Source: a virus
Virus record (IMG/VR): IMGVR_UViG_3300032163_000913
Location: 1-41,408 of that record
DNA: 41,408 nucleotides
Reading direction: 5' to 3' (one strand)
Within the stretch, counting starts at the first letter, position 1, and each line of letters starts with the position of its first letter. Under the pieces are notes generated by a model, which worked only from the letters and a program-made list of their open reading frames with translations, was not told the DNA's origin and made no database searches. Positions 1 to 7,588 of this stretch are shown piece by piece. Both the position numbers and the translations under genes were made by a program.

Positions 1-218
1 TTGATTGAGACGTCGATTTCGGACTTCTGTTGCTTGATGAGCGCGGCGTAGTCGTTCAGCTCGGCGTCCAGCTTGAGCTTCGACGCCTCCAGCTCCACAA
101 CGTCCGCGTCGAGCTTGGACACGGTGCCGATGATTCCTCGGCCCCAGTCGCCGCCTCCGTTGGGCAGGCGCTCGATCCATGCGATGTCAGTGTTCGGGTT
201 CGTATTCGTGTTCGACAT
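1..218 (-). CDS. Hypothetical small protein, 3' end beyond the left edge
   Basis: This is the only minus-strand gene in the window. It begins at an ATG (complement of 216-218), preceded by an AGGAG ribosome binding site (complement of about 224-232), and reads open for 72 codons to the window edge, so its C-terminus is missing. The protein opens with an Asn/Thr-rich stretch (MSNTNTNPNTDIAW). From about residue 34 it turns into a Leu/Glu/Lys-rich helix of coiled-coil character (KLDADVVELEASKLKLDAEL). It diverges from the KH-domain gene at 296. Function unknown; other frames here look like shadows. Confidence 0.7.
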   Translation of the reverse strand, partial: MSNTNTNPNTDIAWIERLPNGGGDWGRGIIGTVSKLDADVVELEASKLKLDAELNDYAALIKQQKSEIDVSI

Positions 219-254
219 TCTGCTTCTCCTTCGTGGGCGCTTTCCGCCTCGGGG

Positions 255-284
255 TTGACCAGCGTACACTGTGCCGACGATAGG
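255..284 (+). promoter_or_regulatory. Putative promoter for the KH-domain gene
   Basis: TTGACC (255-260) is followed about 18 bp later by GATAGG (279-284), 11 bases before the ATG at 296. It lies in the divergent intergenic region and resembles the TTGACA-type promoters found elsewhere in the window, but the -10 is weak. Confidence 0.4.
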
Positions 285-295
285 CTGATAGGACT

Positions 296-610
296 ATGAG
301 AACAGTGCCAGTCGAAAAAACTCAACCCAACGTGCCAGTGCAGGAGCTGGAGTCGATGCTGTACGCGATCGCGCGCGGAGTAGTCGATCGCCCCGACGAG
401 GTCGTGATCTTCCCGGCGTCCGGTCATGGCTTCGTGCACTTTGAGCTGCGCTGCGACAATAGCGACGTCGGCACGCTGGTTGGCAGGCGCGGGATGCATG
501 CCGATGCCATCCGCACGCTCATGATGGCGGCCGGTGCCGTGAGAAAAATGAGAGTGACGTTGCAGATCCTGAGTCGCGACGGGGACGACCACTTTGCCAC
601 GGGTGGCTGA
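296..610 (+). CDS. KhpA-like KH-domain RNA-binding protein
   Basis: The 104-residue protein matches the small bacterial KH protein KhpA (YlqC) in layout. A helix (about residues 18-30) leads into the typical RPDEV stretch (32-36) and a beta strand, then the KH core. The GxxG loop reads VGRRGMHA (62-69, GRRG at 63-66), followed by AIRTLMMAAGA and a last strand. In bacteria KhpA binds RNA, often with KhpB/Jag. Seen: the motif and length. Inferred: single-strand RNA binding, possibly modulating host or phage transcripts. Residues 1-15 and the last 10 extend beyond the fold. The stop overlaps the next start (TGATG). Confidence 0.8.
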   Translation: MRTVPVEKTQPNVPVQELESMLYAIARGVVDRPDEVVIFPASGHGFVHFELRCDNSDVGTLVGRRGMHADAIRTLMMAAGAVRKMRVTLQILSRDGDDHFATGG

Positions 611-1329
611 TGTCCCGAAGACACCACTTCTCGCATGGGCTGCCCGGCATCCTGGGCGTCATCCGCTCGAACCCGGAGGTCATTGCCGTGTTCCCTGAAC
701 TGAGCGCAACCATCATTCCACACGCCCAGGAAATTCGGCTACGGCGAGGAGACTCGGCCGACATCGGCGTGCAGTTCCAGAACGATGCCGACCCTCCGGA
801 CGCCTACCAAATTCCCGGCGGCAGCGTTCTGCGCTGGGCAGCCAAGATTGGGTTCGGCCAGACCGAGCGCGAGGGCGTGGTCGTCGGCAACGACGGCGCG
901 CTCCTGGTCAAGCGGAGCTACTCCGCCGACGAGATCGAGATGCCCACCTCCTCCAGGGCCGTGATTCACATTGGTCGAGAGGAGGCGCTTTCCCTGCCGC
1001 TGACGTTCGCTGTATGGGACCTCGAAGCGACCATGCCCACGACCCCGCTGGCAATCCCGCCGGGGGCCACGGCCGTGCTGCTGGCTGGCAGCGACGTGGT
1101 AATTGCTGGCCCGATCACCAACTGGGAGGCGCTCGGGGCACGTGCCGGGTGCCTGATCACGATTCAGGGCCGGACAGTGCTCGTGTTGGAGCGGCTGAGC
1201 CAGGCACACCTGCGCGTGGACTTCTCGGGCTGGACCACGGCGGTGGCTGTGACCTTCAGCCTGAGCCGGTCGGTGACCAAGACGCTGGCCTCGGGGCCGT
1301 TCGTGGTCGAGGGCGACGTCGTGCTGTGA
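610..1329 (+). CDS. Hypothetical protein, possibly baseplate/fibre-type beta domain
   Basis: The 239-residue protein starts with an ATG overlapping the stop of the KH gene, so the two are translationally linked. It is rich in beta-forming stretches and has no membrane segment or Cys motif. Residues about 40-75 (RLRRGDSADIGVQFQND and after) resemble the N-terminal beta domain of BppU-type baseplate proteins, where GD precedes alternating hydrophobics. That is a loose resemblance only. The C-terminal half repeats Val/Thr-rich strands and ends SGPFVVEGDVVL. It could be a minor structural protein, but it is far from the head genes. Function not established. Confidence 0.6.
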   Translation: MSRRHHFSHGLPGILGVIRSNPEVIAVFPELSATIIPHAQEIRLRRGDSADIGVQFQNDADPPDAYQIPGGSVLRWAAKIGFGQTEREGVVVGNDGALLVKRSYSADEIEMPTSSRAVIHIGREEALSLPLTFAVWDLEATMPTTPLAIPPGATAVLLAGSDVVIAGPITNWEALGARAGCLITIQGRTVLVLERLSQAHLRVDFSGWTTAVAVTFSLSRSVTKTLASGPFVVEGDVVL

Positions 1330-1342
1330 TCATGTGTAAAAG

Positions 1343-1371
1343 TTGACAAACTTACGTAGCGCCATCACAGT
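1343..1371 (+). promoter_or_regulatory. TTGACAAACT promoter for the gene at 1380
   Basis: The decamer TTGACAAACT starts at 1343. With a 17-bp spacer the -10 is CACAGT (1366-1371), a weak match. The start codon ATG lies at 1380, giving the same -35-to-start distance (37) as the other members of this promoter family. Confidence 0.5.
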
Positions 1372-1379
1372 TGATAAGC

Positions 1380-1613
1380 ATGGCAGACCTAACCAAGTGC
1401 CGAGGGTGCGGAAAGCCCCTGTTCGACACCGATGAGCGCAACAACCGAGCCGTGAGTATCCAGTTCGGTACTCTCGAAGGAGACAAGGAATCTCCGCAAT
1501 GGAGCAGCCCGGCCCCCGTGAAAAACACATGGGGTCGGATGCACGAGCGGTGTTTCCTGTTGGTCATCGGTGACCGCCGCGGTGTCGAGCTGGCAGCCCG
1601 TCACGCAGGCTAG
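1380..1613 (+). CDS. Small putative zinc-binding protein
   Basis: A 77-residue protein. An upstream TTG in frame at 1371 is ignored because it would lie in or next to the promoter; ATG 1380 fits a nearly leaderless transcript from the TTGACAAACT promoter. The N-terminus holds CRGCGKPLFD (C-x2-C at residues 7 and 10), and a second metal-binding pair is likely HERC further on (GRMHERCF), giving a C2HC arrangement typical of small zinc ribbons. No recognised family. It forms a single-gene transcription unit between two promoters. Confidence 0.65.
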   Translation: MADLTKCRGCGKPLFDTDERNNRAVSIQFGTLEGDKESPQWSSPAPVKNTWGRMHERCFLLVIGDRRGVELAARHAG

Positions 1614-1625
1614 CAACAACGGGCA

Positions 1626-1654
1626 TTGACAAACTCTCGTGACCCTCTCATATT
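1626..1654 (+). promoter_or_regulatory. TTGACA-N17-CATATT promoter, leaderless geometry
   Basis: TTGACA at 1626-1631, 17-bp spacer, CATATT at 1649-1654 (4 of 6 to TATAAT). The predicted transcription start, about 7 bases further on, coincides with the ATG at 1662, so the mRNA would be leaderless. Confidence 0.75.
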
Positions 1655-1661
1655 AGGGGGC

Positions 1662-2171
1662 ATGGGAACCCGTTTTGTAGACGTACCGGCTGACGCGATT
1701 CTGGGCGAGCTGCGAGCAATCGCGAGCGCTGTGCAGGGCAAGCGAGGCTACTCCAGCGAGGGCGTCGCGGGGCGCGAGATAGTGTTCGACATTGGGCCGC
1801 CGGGCGGCGTCGCAGTGGTGCGCGTGTATACGTCGCTCGCGCTCGGCGAGGACGCGGTGCGCGACTGCGGGGAAGACGCCGTGCGGCTGGTGTTGGGCGC
1901 GGTGATGCCCAGCGACACCGGGCTTCGTTTCAAGCCCCTGGGCGAGTCCAGGCGCATCTACCGGACGGCTCCCAAGGGCACGGCCGACGAGCGGGTTGCG
2001 GTCTTCATGAAGCGCCTGCGCGATGCCATCCGCGAGTTCTACGCGATGGCCCTGCGCGTGCCGTCATGCCCGAGCTGTGGGGGCCCGCTGGTCCGGCGCG
2101 AGAGCAGGGACGGGCGGGCCTTTCTGGGGTGCGCCAGGTACCCGGTATGTCGCGGAACGAGGCCCGCGTGA
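1662..2171 (+). CDS. Protein with C-terminal topoisomerase-I-type zinc finger
   Basis: 169 residues from ATG 1662. The frame is open further upstream to a TTG, but that TTG is the -35 hexamer itself. The last ~40 residues form a C4 zinc finger of the kind found in tandem at the C-terminus of bacterial topoisomerase I: CPSCGGPLVRR, then FLGCARYPVCRG, with four cysteines and the diagnostic aromatic-Pro. The N-terminal ~120 residues have a mixed alpha/beta pattern I do not recognise. No topoisomerase catalytic domain is present. Inferred role: DNA binding, possibly at single strands. The very short leader suggests independent expression. Confidence 0.7.
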   Translation: MGTRFVDVPADAILGELRAIASAVQGKRGYSSEGVAGREIVFDIGPPGGVAVVRVYTSLALGEDAVRDCGEDAVRLVLGAVMPSDTGLRFKPLGESRRIYRTAPKGTADERVAVFMKRLRDAIREFYAMALRVPSCPSCGGPLVRRESRDGRAFLGCARYPVCRGTRPA

Positions 2172-2200
2172 GCCGGGTCATCGGGCGCTCAGTCAGCCTC

Positions 2201-2229
2201 TTGACAAACTGCCCTGATGGCATCATATT
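2201..2229 (+). promoter_or_regulatory. TTGACA-N17-CATATT promoter
   Basis: TTGACAAACT begins at 2201; the spacer is 17 bp and the -10 is CATATT (2224-2229), the same two hexamers and spacing as the promoter at 1626. The predicted start is at about 2236, where a GTG is in frame with the next gene. Confidence 0.75.
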
Positions 2230-2256
2230 GATGGCGTGGCAAAGGAACACATCAAG

Positions 2257-2544
2257 ATGAAGATCACCGTGAGCTACTCCTCTATCGACCGGTGCTACAA
2301 GACTCGGTCATTCGCGACCCTCGCGGGCGCGCGCAAGTTCGCGCACCGGTGCGTGGGCGCGCACCCAGAAATGGGCGGCTACTACGCCGTGTCCGGAGAC
2401 GGCATCGGCAAGATCACCGTGAGAGGGGACGCGAGCCTCAAGGACTTGTTCCCGGAGCCCGCCGAGGACGACGGCCCGGCCCTGGGCAGCGACGAATCGA
2501 AATACGACGATCGAGGCTGGCCCAAGTCGAACTCCTACCTGTGA
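2257..2544 (+). CDS. Hypothetical small protein
   Basis: 95 residues from ATG 2257, which has AAAGGA about 10 bases upstream. An in-frame GTG at 2236 sits at the predicted transcription start and would give a leaderless 102-residue form, so the start is not settled. The N-terminal part (MKITVSYSSIDRCYKTRSFAT) looks like a small alpha/beta domain with a helix over GARKFAHRCVG. The C-terminal ~35 residues are acidic and probably disordered (EPAEDDGPALGSDES). No family recognised. It is followed after 33 bases by another short gene, probably in the same transcript. Confidence 0.6.
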   Translation: MKITVSYSSIDRCYKTRSFATLAGARKFAHRCVGAHPEMGGYYAVSGDGIGKITVRGDASLKDLFPEPAEDDGPALGSDESKYDDRGWPKSNSYL

Positions 2545-2577
2545 CAATGATTCTCGGACCGAAAGGAATCCAGAGCG

Positions 2578-2769
2578 ATGAAGATCAAGATTGAAATCGG
2601 CACCGGCAACGAGGCTTTCTCGGACGAGAATCTGTGTCCCGAGGTGGCGCGCATCTTGCGCAAGCTCGCGGATAGCATCGAGCGCGGCGGCCAGCTGGAG
2701 CCCGGCGACAGCAGTCGGCTCATGGATTTGAACGGCAACGCCGTTGGCTTTTCCAAGGTGACCCGGTAG
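2578..2769 (+). CDS. Hypothetical 63-residue protein
   Basis: A short gene starting at ATG 2578 with a GGA-containing purine stretch upstream (AAAGGAATCC). The sequence begins with a beta strand (MKIKIEIG), followed by an amphipathic helix (PEVARILRKLADSIERG) and a closing strand containing MDLNGNAVG. This strand-helix-strand plan is common in small phage proteins that sit next to LPD-type proteins. No function assigned. It lies 32 bases before the LPD29-like gene and is probably co-transcribed. Confidence 0.65.
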   Translation: MKIKIEIGTGNEAFSDENLCPEVARILRKLADSIERGGQLEPGDSSRLMDLNGNAVGFSKVTR

Positions 2770-2801
2770 CTCACTGACCCACCCAAAGAAGGAACAGAGC
2801 A

Positions 2802-3416
2802 ATGATTTACGGAAGCAAGTACGACCGCTCTATCGACATCGTCGAGATTGCCAAGCGCGTGCGCGCCGACGTCAAGACCGCGGTGGACGAGGGCAGGTTG
2901 CCCGCTCCGTTCGCGGTCGGCGTGCGCGTCCAAAAGTATTCGGGCGGCCGGAGCTTGCACGTGACCATCAAGGACATGCCCGGCGACATCTTCAGTTCGG
3001 ACTTCATCGCCTGGTATGTCGCCAATCCGCACGCATCCTTCCACGACGCTCCGGCCAGGTACGTGCCCGAGGCCAGGGCTGTGCTCGACTGCATCAAGGA
3101 GATCGTGGGCGCGTACAACCACGACGGCAGCGACATCTCGACCGACTACTTCAACGTCAACTTCTACGAGCACATCTCGTTTGACGAGGCGCTCGAACGG
3201 TCCAGCCGAGAGCGCATCCTCGCCCGGATGGCCGAGGCCGCGTTAGCCGGTCCCGAGCCGACGGCTGAGCCCGAAAAGGTGGCCGTGGGCGCCGAGCGCC
3301 CTGGCATGAACTTCACCGTCGGCGACATCGAGATCACCACGACGCTGCGCGATATCTACCCGAGCAACGTCATCCCGTTTCCGGTGGGCGGCCGACGCGG
3401 CATGGCCCGTCGCTGA
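2802..3416 (+). CDS. LPD29-like conserved phage protein
   Basis: 204 residues from ATG 2802 with an AAGGAACAGAG site upstream. The N-terminal ~125 residues resemble the LPD29 domain (large polyvalent protein-associated domain 29). A helix (IAKRVRADVKTAVDEGRLP) is followed by VGVRVQKYSGGRSLHVTIKD and, later, HDGSDISTDYFNVNFYEH; the DGSD...DYF...FY signature is typical. That domain occurs in phage and mobile-element polyproteins, with no proven activity. The C-terminal ~60 residues are linker-like. Seen: the motif order. Inferred: family assignment only. Confidence 0.6.
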   Translation: MIYGSKYDRSIDIVEIAKRVRADVKTAVDEGRLPAPFAVGVRVQKYSGGRSLHVTIKDMPGDIFSSDFIAWYVANPHASFHDAPARYVPEARAVLDCIKEIVGAYNHDGSDISTDYFNVNFYEHISFDEALERSSRERILARMAEAALAGPEPTAEPEKVAVGAERPGMNFTVGDIEITTTLRDIYPSNVIPFPVGGRRGMARR

Positions 3417-3420
3417 CCTC

Positions 3421-3449
3421 TTGACTAACGCAAGTCTCCCGCTTAGATT
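3421..3449 (+). promoter_or_regulatory. TTGACT-N17-TAGATT promoter for the UvrD-like helicase
   Basis: TTGACT at 3421-3426, 17-bp spacer, TAGATT at 3444-3449. The predicted transcript starts near 3456, so an in-frame GTG at 3450 lies upstream of it. This favours ATG 3474, which has its own Shine-Dalgarno (GGAAGGA). Confidence 0.65.
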
Positions 3450-3473
3450 GTGGCTCGGAAGGACCAAGGCATC

Positions 3474-5510
3474 ATGACTGACTTTCACGACAAGTTGCTC
3501 TCTGGGTTGAATCCCGAGCAACGCGAAGTCGTGCTCCACGACAAGGGGCCGTTATTGGTGGTCGCTGTCGCCGGGGCAGGCAAGACTCACGCCCTGGTCA
3601 ACCGGTGCGGCTACCTCGTGCGCGTGCGCGGGGCGGACCCGTCACGCATCTTGGCGGTCACATTCTCCAAGGCGGGGGCCTCGGAGATGCAAGAGCGACT
3701 CGAATCGCTGATCGGCTCGTCCGGTGCGCGCATCGGCACGTTCCACTCGCTCGGCCTGGAGATCGTCTTCTCTGAGCGGCCCGAGATGAAGGGCTGGAAG
3801 ATCGACGACTCCGACCGCTATCGGCTCTGCCTCAAGGACGCCGTTGGCTACAAGGAGATGGACTGGAAGGAACACGACATCACTCTGCTCAGCTCGTTTG
3901 TCGGCCTGTGCAAGGCGAACATGGCGCGGCCTGAGAGCGACGTGGCCAAGGCCATCGCCGAGGACATCTACAGGCGCGTGCGGAAGCCAGGCGCGCATCC
4001 AGGCTTGAGCCTGCGGGCGTACGCGCGCGCGGAGGAGCTGCGCCGTGAACGGCTGCTGATGACCTTCGATGACATGCTTGTCGAGTCGGTCGAGCTGCTG
4101 CGTGACAACGATGCCGTGCGCGAGCGCTGGGCCAGCCGGTACGACTACGTGCTCCAAGACGAGGCGCAAGATCAAAACCTGGCGCAGCTCCTGATGGGCG
4201 AGCTGCTGGCTCAAGACCACAAGAACTACATGCTGGTCGGTGACCCAGCGCAATGCATCTACACCTGGCGCGGCGCCAAGCCGGAGAAGCTGCTGAACTT
4301 TGAGTCCGCCTGGAGCGCCAGGGTGGTGCGGATGGGCCGCAACTATCGCTGCGGACAATCAATCATCGACGTGGCGAACGCCTCGCTCGACTCGATGGAC
4401 CCGGCCACCAAGCTCGACATCAGGATGATTGCGGAGCGTCGCGAGGTAGGCAGCGATGACGTGGTCGCAGGCGAAGTGACCTGTCGTCAGTACACGACCA
4501 TCGACGACGAGGGCTTCGGGATTGTCGATCAAATCCAATTGCTGGTCGAAGACGGCCGCAAGCCCAAGGATTTCGTGGTGCTCTATCGTGTGAACGCGCA
4601 ATCGAGGTCGCCCGAGGAGGCGCTGATCACGGCGCGCATCCCATACCGTGTCATCGGCGGCGTGAGCTTCTACGAGCGCAAGGAGGTCAAGAACCTCCTG
4701 GCCTACCTGCGACTGGCCAACGGCGGCGGCACTCTTGACGACGTCGGGCGCTGCATCAACACGCCCTTTCGGTATCTCGGCAAGGCATTCGTGGACAAGG
4801 TTCGCGAGGAGGCCGAGAAGCGCGGCGCGACGACTGGACCGGCCAACTGGTCCGATATCGTTCGCGTGGTCGCGGATCGCGCGGGCCTGCAAAGTCGGCA
4901 ACGGAGCAGCGCGCTTGGCTGGGCCGACATCCTCGATCGCATGCATGCGCGGATCGCGAAGGGACCGACCGCGATGCCGGGAACGTCCGCCTACGACGAG
5001 TCGCTGCCCGCGGCCATCCTCGAACGAATCGTGCTCGAAACCAGGTACTCCGAGGCTCTGCTCAAGGAGGAGGGCGAGGAGAGCACCGAGAACAGTCGCG
5101 TGAGCAACGTGCGCGAGATGATTCGGGCGGCTGGCCGGTTCAACTCGGCCACCGACCTGCTCAGCTACGTGGATGTCAACATCAAGGCCAGCAAGGCCAA
5201 CTCGAAGGACAAGGACCCAAACCAAGTCACGCTGTGCACGCTGCACCGCGCCAAGGGCCTGGAGTGGCCCGTCGTGTTCCTGGCTGGCGTCTCGGACCTC
5301 ATCCTGCCGCACGGCAAGGCCGAGGAACCCGAGGAGGAGCGTCGGCTCTACTACGTCGGCGTGACGCGCGCGCGCGACATGCTGCACGTGAGCTGCGTGA
5401 AAACCATCGCCTTCGGGAGCAAGCTCCGCGAAGTGGCGCCGAGTCCGTTCTTGGCCGAGTCCGGGCTGACCCCGATTCCGGCGGGCGGAAAGGTCGCGAT
5501 GGCAAGTTAG
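3474..5510 (+). CDS. UvrD/PcrA-like superfamily 1 DNA helicase
   Basis: 678 residues from ATG 3474. The Q-motif region is LNPEQREVV (12-20); motif I is AVAGAGKTH (31-39); motif II is LQDEAQD (about 226-232); motif III is VGDPAQCIYTWRGAK (about 255-269). Then come NYRCGQSIID, motif V in TLHRAKGLEWPVVF (about 588-601) and motif VI in YYVGVTRARDML (about 626-637). All SF1A motifs are intact, so an ATP-driven 3'-5' helicase is expected. Known family roles are repair, recombination and rolling-circle or lagging-strand support. Inferred: a phage recombination/replication helicase complementing the DnaB-like and UvsW-like enzymes. Length is near the family norm (~650-720). Confidence 0.93.
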   Translation: MTDFHDKLLSGLNPEQREVVLHDKGPLLVVAVAGAGKTHALVNRCGYLVRVRGADPSRILAVTFSKAGASEMQERLESLIGSSGARIGTFHSLGLEIVFSERPEMKGWKIDDSDRYRLCLKDAVGYKEMDWKEHDITLLSSFVGLCKANMARPESDVAKAIAEDIYRRVRKPGAHPGLSLRAYARAEELRRERLLMTFDDMLVESVELLRDNDAVRERWASRYDYVLQDEAQDQNLAQLLMGELLAQDHKNYMLVGDPAQCIYTWRGAKPEKLLNFESAWSARVVRMGRNYRCGQSIIDVANASLDSMDPATKLDIRMIAERREVGSDDVVAGEVTCRQYTTIDDEGFGIVDQIQLLVEDGRKPKDFVVLYRVNAQSRSPEEALITARIPYRVIGGVSFYERKEVKNLLAYLRLANGGGTLDDVGRCINTPFRYLGKAFVDKVREEAEKRGATTGPANWSDIVRVVADRAGLQSRQRSSALGWADILDRMHARIAKGPTAMPGTSAYDESLPAAILERIVLETRYSEALLKEEGEESTENSRVSNVREMIRAAGRFNSATDLLSYVDVNIKASKANSKDKDPNQVTLCTLHRAKGLEWPVVFLAGVSDLILPHGKAEEPEEERRLYYVGVTRARDMLHVSCVKTIAFGSKLREVAPSPFLAESGLTPIPAGGKVAMAS

Positions 5511-5551
5511 TAAGCACGGCTTGCCAGTCCCCCCTGGTAAATCGCGCTTCT

Positions 5552-5630
5552 GCCCGCTCCCCCACCCGTGAACGTCCGCCTTTCCTTCCAGTTTCGGTCA
5601 GGGCGTTAGGGTGGGGAGCGGGGTCTTTTT
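5552..5630 (+). terminator. Putative intrinsic terminator after the helicase
   Basis: The left arm GCTCCCCCACCC (5556-5567) pairs with GGGTGGGGAGC (5609-5619) with one bulge; flanking G/C bases extend the stem. The large loop (about 41 nt) may contain a smaller stem around AACG/CGTT. The right arm is followed by GGGGTCTTTTT (5620-5630). The long loop makes it atypical. Confidence 0.55.
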
Positions 5631-5633
5631 ACG

Positions 5634-5661
5634 TTGTCGTCCAGGCCCAGGCGGGTAGGCT
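5634..5661 (+). promoter_or_regulatory. Weak putative promoter for groES-like gene
   Basis: TTGTCG (5634-5639), 16-bp spacer, TAGGCT (5656-5661), directly downstream of the terminator and 22 bases before the GroES start. Both hexamers are imperfect. Confidence 0.3.
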
Positions 5662-5683
5662 GCTCGGGCACAAGGAGAAGTCG

Positions 5684-5989
5684 ATGCAAATCAGGCCGCT
5701 CGGAGATCGCGTGCTCGTGTCCAGGATCGAAGCTGAATCAGTGACGTCCGGCGGCTTCCTGGTGCCGGACAACGCCAAGGAGAAGAAGGATCGGGCGACC
5801 GTGATCGCCGTCGGCGACGGCCGCGTGATGGACGACGGCACGGTGATGCCGCTCGACGTTAGAGCTGGAGACCTGGTGCTGTTCGGCAGGCACTGCGGCA
5901 CCGAGGTAGAGGCGGGCGGCAAGAAGCTGCTGATGATTGGCGAGGACGACGTGCTCGCGATTATCGAGCCCTACCTGGACGAAAAGTAG
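5684..5989 (+). CDS. groES: GroES-like co-chaperonin
   Basis: 101 residues, the usual length of Cpn10. It starts IRPLGDRVLVSRIE, carries a mobile loop region with TSGGFLVPDNAKEK, then ATVIAVGDGR, the core VRAGDLVLFGRHCGTEV, and ends DDVLAIIEPYL. These are the conserved blocks of GroES. ATG 5684 is preceded by AAGGAGAAG. Known role: caps GroEL during protein folding; T4 gp31 replaces GroES for folding of the capsid protein gp23. A gp23-like capsid gene occurs in this window, so an analogous role is a reasonable inference. No GroEL is seen here. Confidence 0.92.
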   Translation: MQIRPLGDRVLVSRIEAESVTSGGFLVPDNAKEKKDRATVIAVGDGRVMDDGTVMPLDVRAGDLVLFGRHCGTEVEAGGKKLLMIGEDDVLAIIEPYLDEK

Positions 5990-6041
5990 ACACAGGCCGA
6001 GTCCGGGCCCTATGCTGGCCACCAGCGGAGGGCCTGCCCCC

Positions 6042-6566
6042 ATGTCGGTTTCGCCAATCACGACTTTCGGTGTCTTCAAGAACCTGCTCACGCAGGCCGT
6101 GAACAACGACAGCACGCTGTCGAGCGCGGTCAAGTCTTCGATGCTGGCGAGGCTCAACGAGCTGCCGCGCGAGGTCGGCATCGCGCTCGACTTCTCGACG
6201 GTGGAGAGCGTGGCTGGCTTCGTGTCGGTGAGCCAAATCACGCGCTCGGTCGAGGTCGCCATCGGCGCGTCCGGCTCGAACCGGGCGACCTGGGGACTGC
6301 TGAGCTTCGGCGTGCCGCTGACCATCGGCGGCATGAAGACGGCTGCCGGGTTCTTCGCTGGCAACACTGGCGCGAGCGCCAACACGCCGGTGGACATCGC
6401 CGACGTGGCCCTGGAGTACCGTCTGTCAGCGACCGACTCCTGGAAGTCGTTCGACCGCAACACCGTGCTGTACGGCGTGACCGCGATTCAGTTCGCGGCG
6501 GCCATCGCCGATCAGGTGGCGGCAGTCGCGTTGCCGGGGCTGCACCTGGGTGCCGTTCAGGAGTAG
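6042..6566 (+). CDS. Hypothetical protein, unknown function
   Basis: 174 residues from ATG 6042, chosen because GGAGGG (6027-6032) lies upstream at good spacing; an in-frame ATG at 6012 is less well placed. The first ~45 residues form helices (FKNLLTQAVNN, SAVKSSMLARLNELP). The centre is rich in Ser/Gly/Ala with short strands (FVSVSQITRSVEVAIGAS, SFGVPLTIGGM). There are no Cys motifs and no clear membrane helix. The composition would suit a virion or surface-layer-like protein. It sits between GroES and a possible membrane-anchored protein. Confidence 0.6.
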   Translation: MSVSPITTFGVFKNLLTQAVNNDSTLSSAVKSSMLARLNELPREVGIALDFSTVESVAGFVSVSQITRSVEVAIGASGSNRATWGLLSFGVPLTIGGMKTAAGFFAGNTGASANTPVDIADVALEYRLSATDSWKSFDRNTVLYGVTAIQFAAAIADQVAAVALPGLHLGAVQE

Positions 6567-6589
6567 ACCGCGAGACATCGGGGACTGAT

Positions 6590-7588
6590 TTGGGGCGCTG
6601 GCTGAGGCGATGGTGGTGGTTGCTGTGGCTGGTCGTATGTGCCAGCTGCATGCGCCGCGAGGCCATGGCTCCACATGCCGACCACGGCGTTGCCGACGCC
6701 GATCGTGTGGAGCATCCAGCGAAAGCGGGACCCGTGGACGATCGCCTTGACCTGGACAGGGCAGTCGTTGAGAGAGAGATGTCAGGGGCGGAGTCTTCGG
6801 CGATCGAGGGCACCGGAAACCTCGGCTCCGGCCACGGGCGTATGGGTGGCGGATCCGAGGGCTCCGGTTTCGGCGCAGGCCACGGGCGCCTCGGTGGCTC
6901 CGAGGGTCTCGGCCTCGGTCACCGGCCCACGCCGCCAACCACGGGGCTCGGTGCGCCCGCCGACCACGCCGCTGAAGACCCGGTCGAGAACCCATCGGCC
7001 ACGCCGACGACCGCGGACCCGCTGGCAACGGTTCAGTCTGTCGTGGACAAGTTCGGCTCGGCGAACATTGCGTTCAATCCGCCGAAGTCGATGAACATGG
7101 GAGACAGGAGGCTGGTCGAGCTGCTGCTGTCACCGGCGGAAACCCAGGCTGCGCTACGGGCCGGGTTGCCAGCCGAGGACCAGGGCTCGGCCGAAACGGC
7201 TGCGGTCCAGGTTGCTCCACGCATGGAGGCGAGGCTTACCGGCCTCGGCTTTGCGGTCGAGAGCCTGTCTCCGTCCGAGCAGGCCGTGGGCAAGTCGCAG
7301 CGCGCGCGCTGGTCATGGCTCGTGACGCCGACAGCGGAAGGGATTCAGTTCCTGCACCTATCGCTATCCGCTCGGATTAGCGTGGAGGGGCACGATACTC
7401 CGTTCGTGGTCAGGACATTCGACCGGCAAATCGCGGTGAAGGTGACGACGATGCAGCGTCTACAGACGCTGATCTCAGAGCACGGTGGCTGGGCTTGGGG
7501 CGCACTCGGCGTCCCGCTGTCTGGCTATCTTTGGAAGCGGTACAGGCAGTACCGCAAGAAGCGAAAGGTAGAGAGCGATCATGGGTAA
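6590..7588 (+). CDS. Putative membrane/lipoprotein-anchored protein with Gly-rich linker
   Basis: 332 residues from TTG 6590 (GGGGA just upstream). The N-terminus has basic residues and a Trp/Leu/Val core ending VVCASCMRR, which resembles a lipoprotein or signal-anchor sequence. Residues ~65-110 are Gly/His/Ser-rich with a duplicated GHGR...GGSEG unit. From ~140 a folded domain starts (NIAFNPPKSMNMGDRR), followed by alternating strands. Near the end GGWAWGALGVPLSGYLW (about 302-318) is a probable membrane helix with a Lys/Arg tail. I recall a similar beta-domain-plus-TM unit in bacterial caspase/TIR-type sensor proteins, from memory only. The dual anchoring also recalls u-spanins. Function open. 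Confidence 0.6.
   Translation: MGRWLRRWWWLLWLVVCASCMRREAMAPHADHGVADADRVEHPAKAGPVDDRLDLDRAVVEREMSGAESSAIEGTGNLGSGHGRMGGGSEGSGFGAGHGRLGGSEGLGLGHRPTPPTTGLGAPADHAAEDPVENPSATPTTADPLATVQSVVDKFGSANIAFNPPKSMNMGDRRLVELLLSPAETQAALRAGLPAEDQGSAETAAVQVAPRMEARLTGLGFAVESLSPSEQAVGKSQRARWSWLVTPTAEGIQFLHLSLSARISVEGHDTPFVVRTFDRQIAVKVTTMQRLQTLISEHGGWAWGALGVPLSGYLWKRYRQYRKKRKVESDHG

Noticed and set aside
1626-1661. TTG start for the topoisomerase-finger protein
   Set aside because: The TTG is part of the TTGACA -35 hexamer; the peptide it would add is not conserved-looking.
3450-3473. GTG start eight codons upstream for the UvrD-like helicase
   Set aside because: The GTG directly follows the predicted -10 and lies upstream of the expected transcript start; ATG 3474 has its own Shine-Dalgarno.
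4359-5387. A 342-codon minus-strand open frame opposite the UvrD-like helicase
   Set aside because: It mirrors the codon structure of the helicase, has no ribosome binding site that stands out and no recognisable domain.
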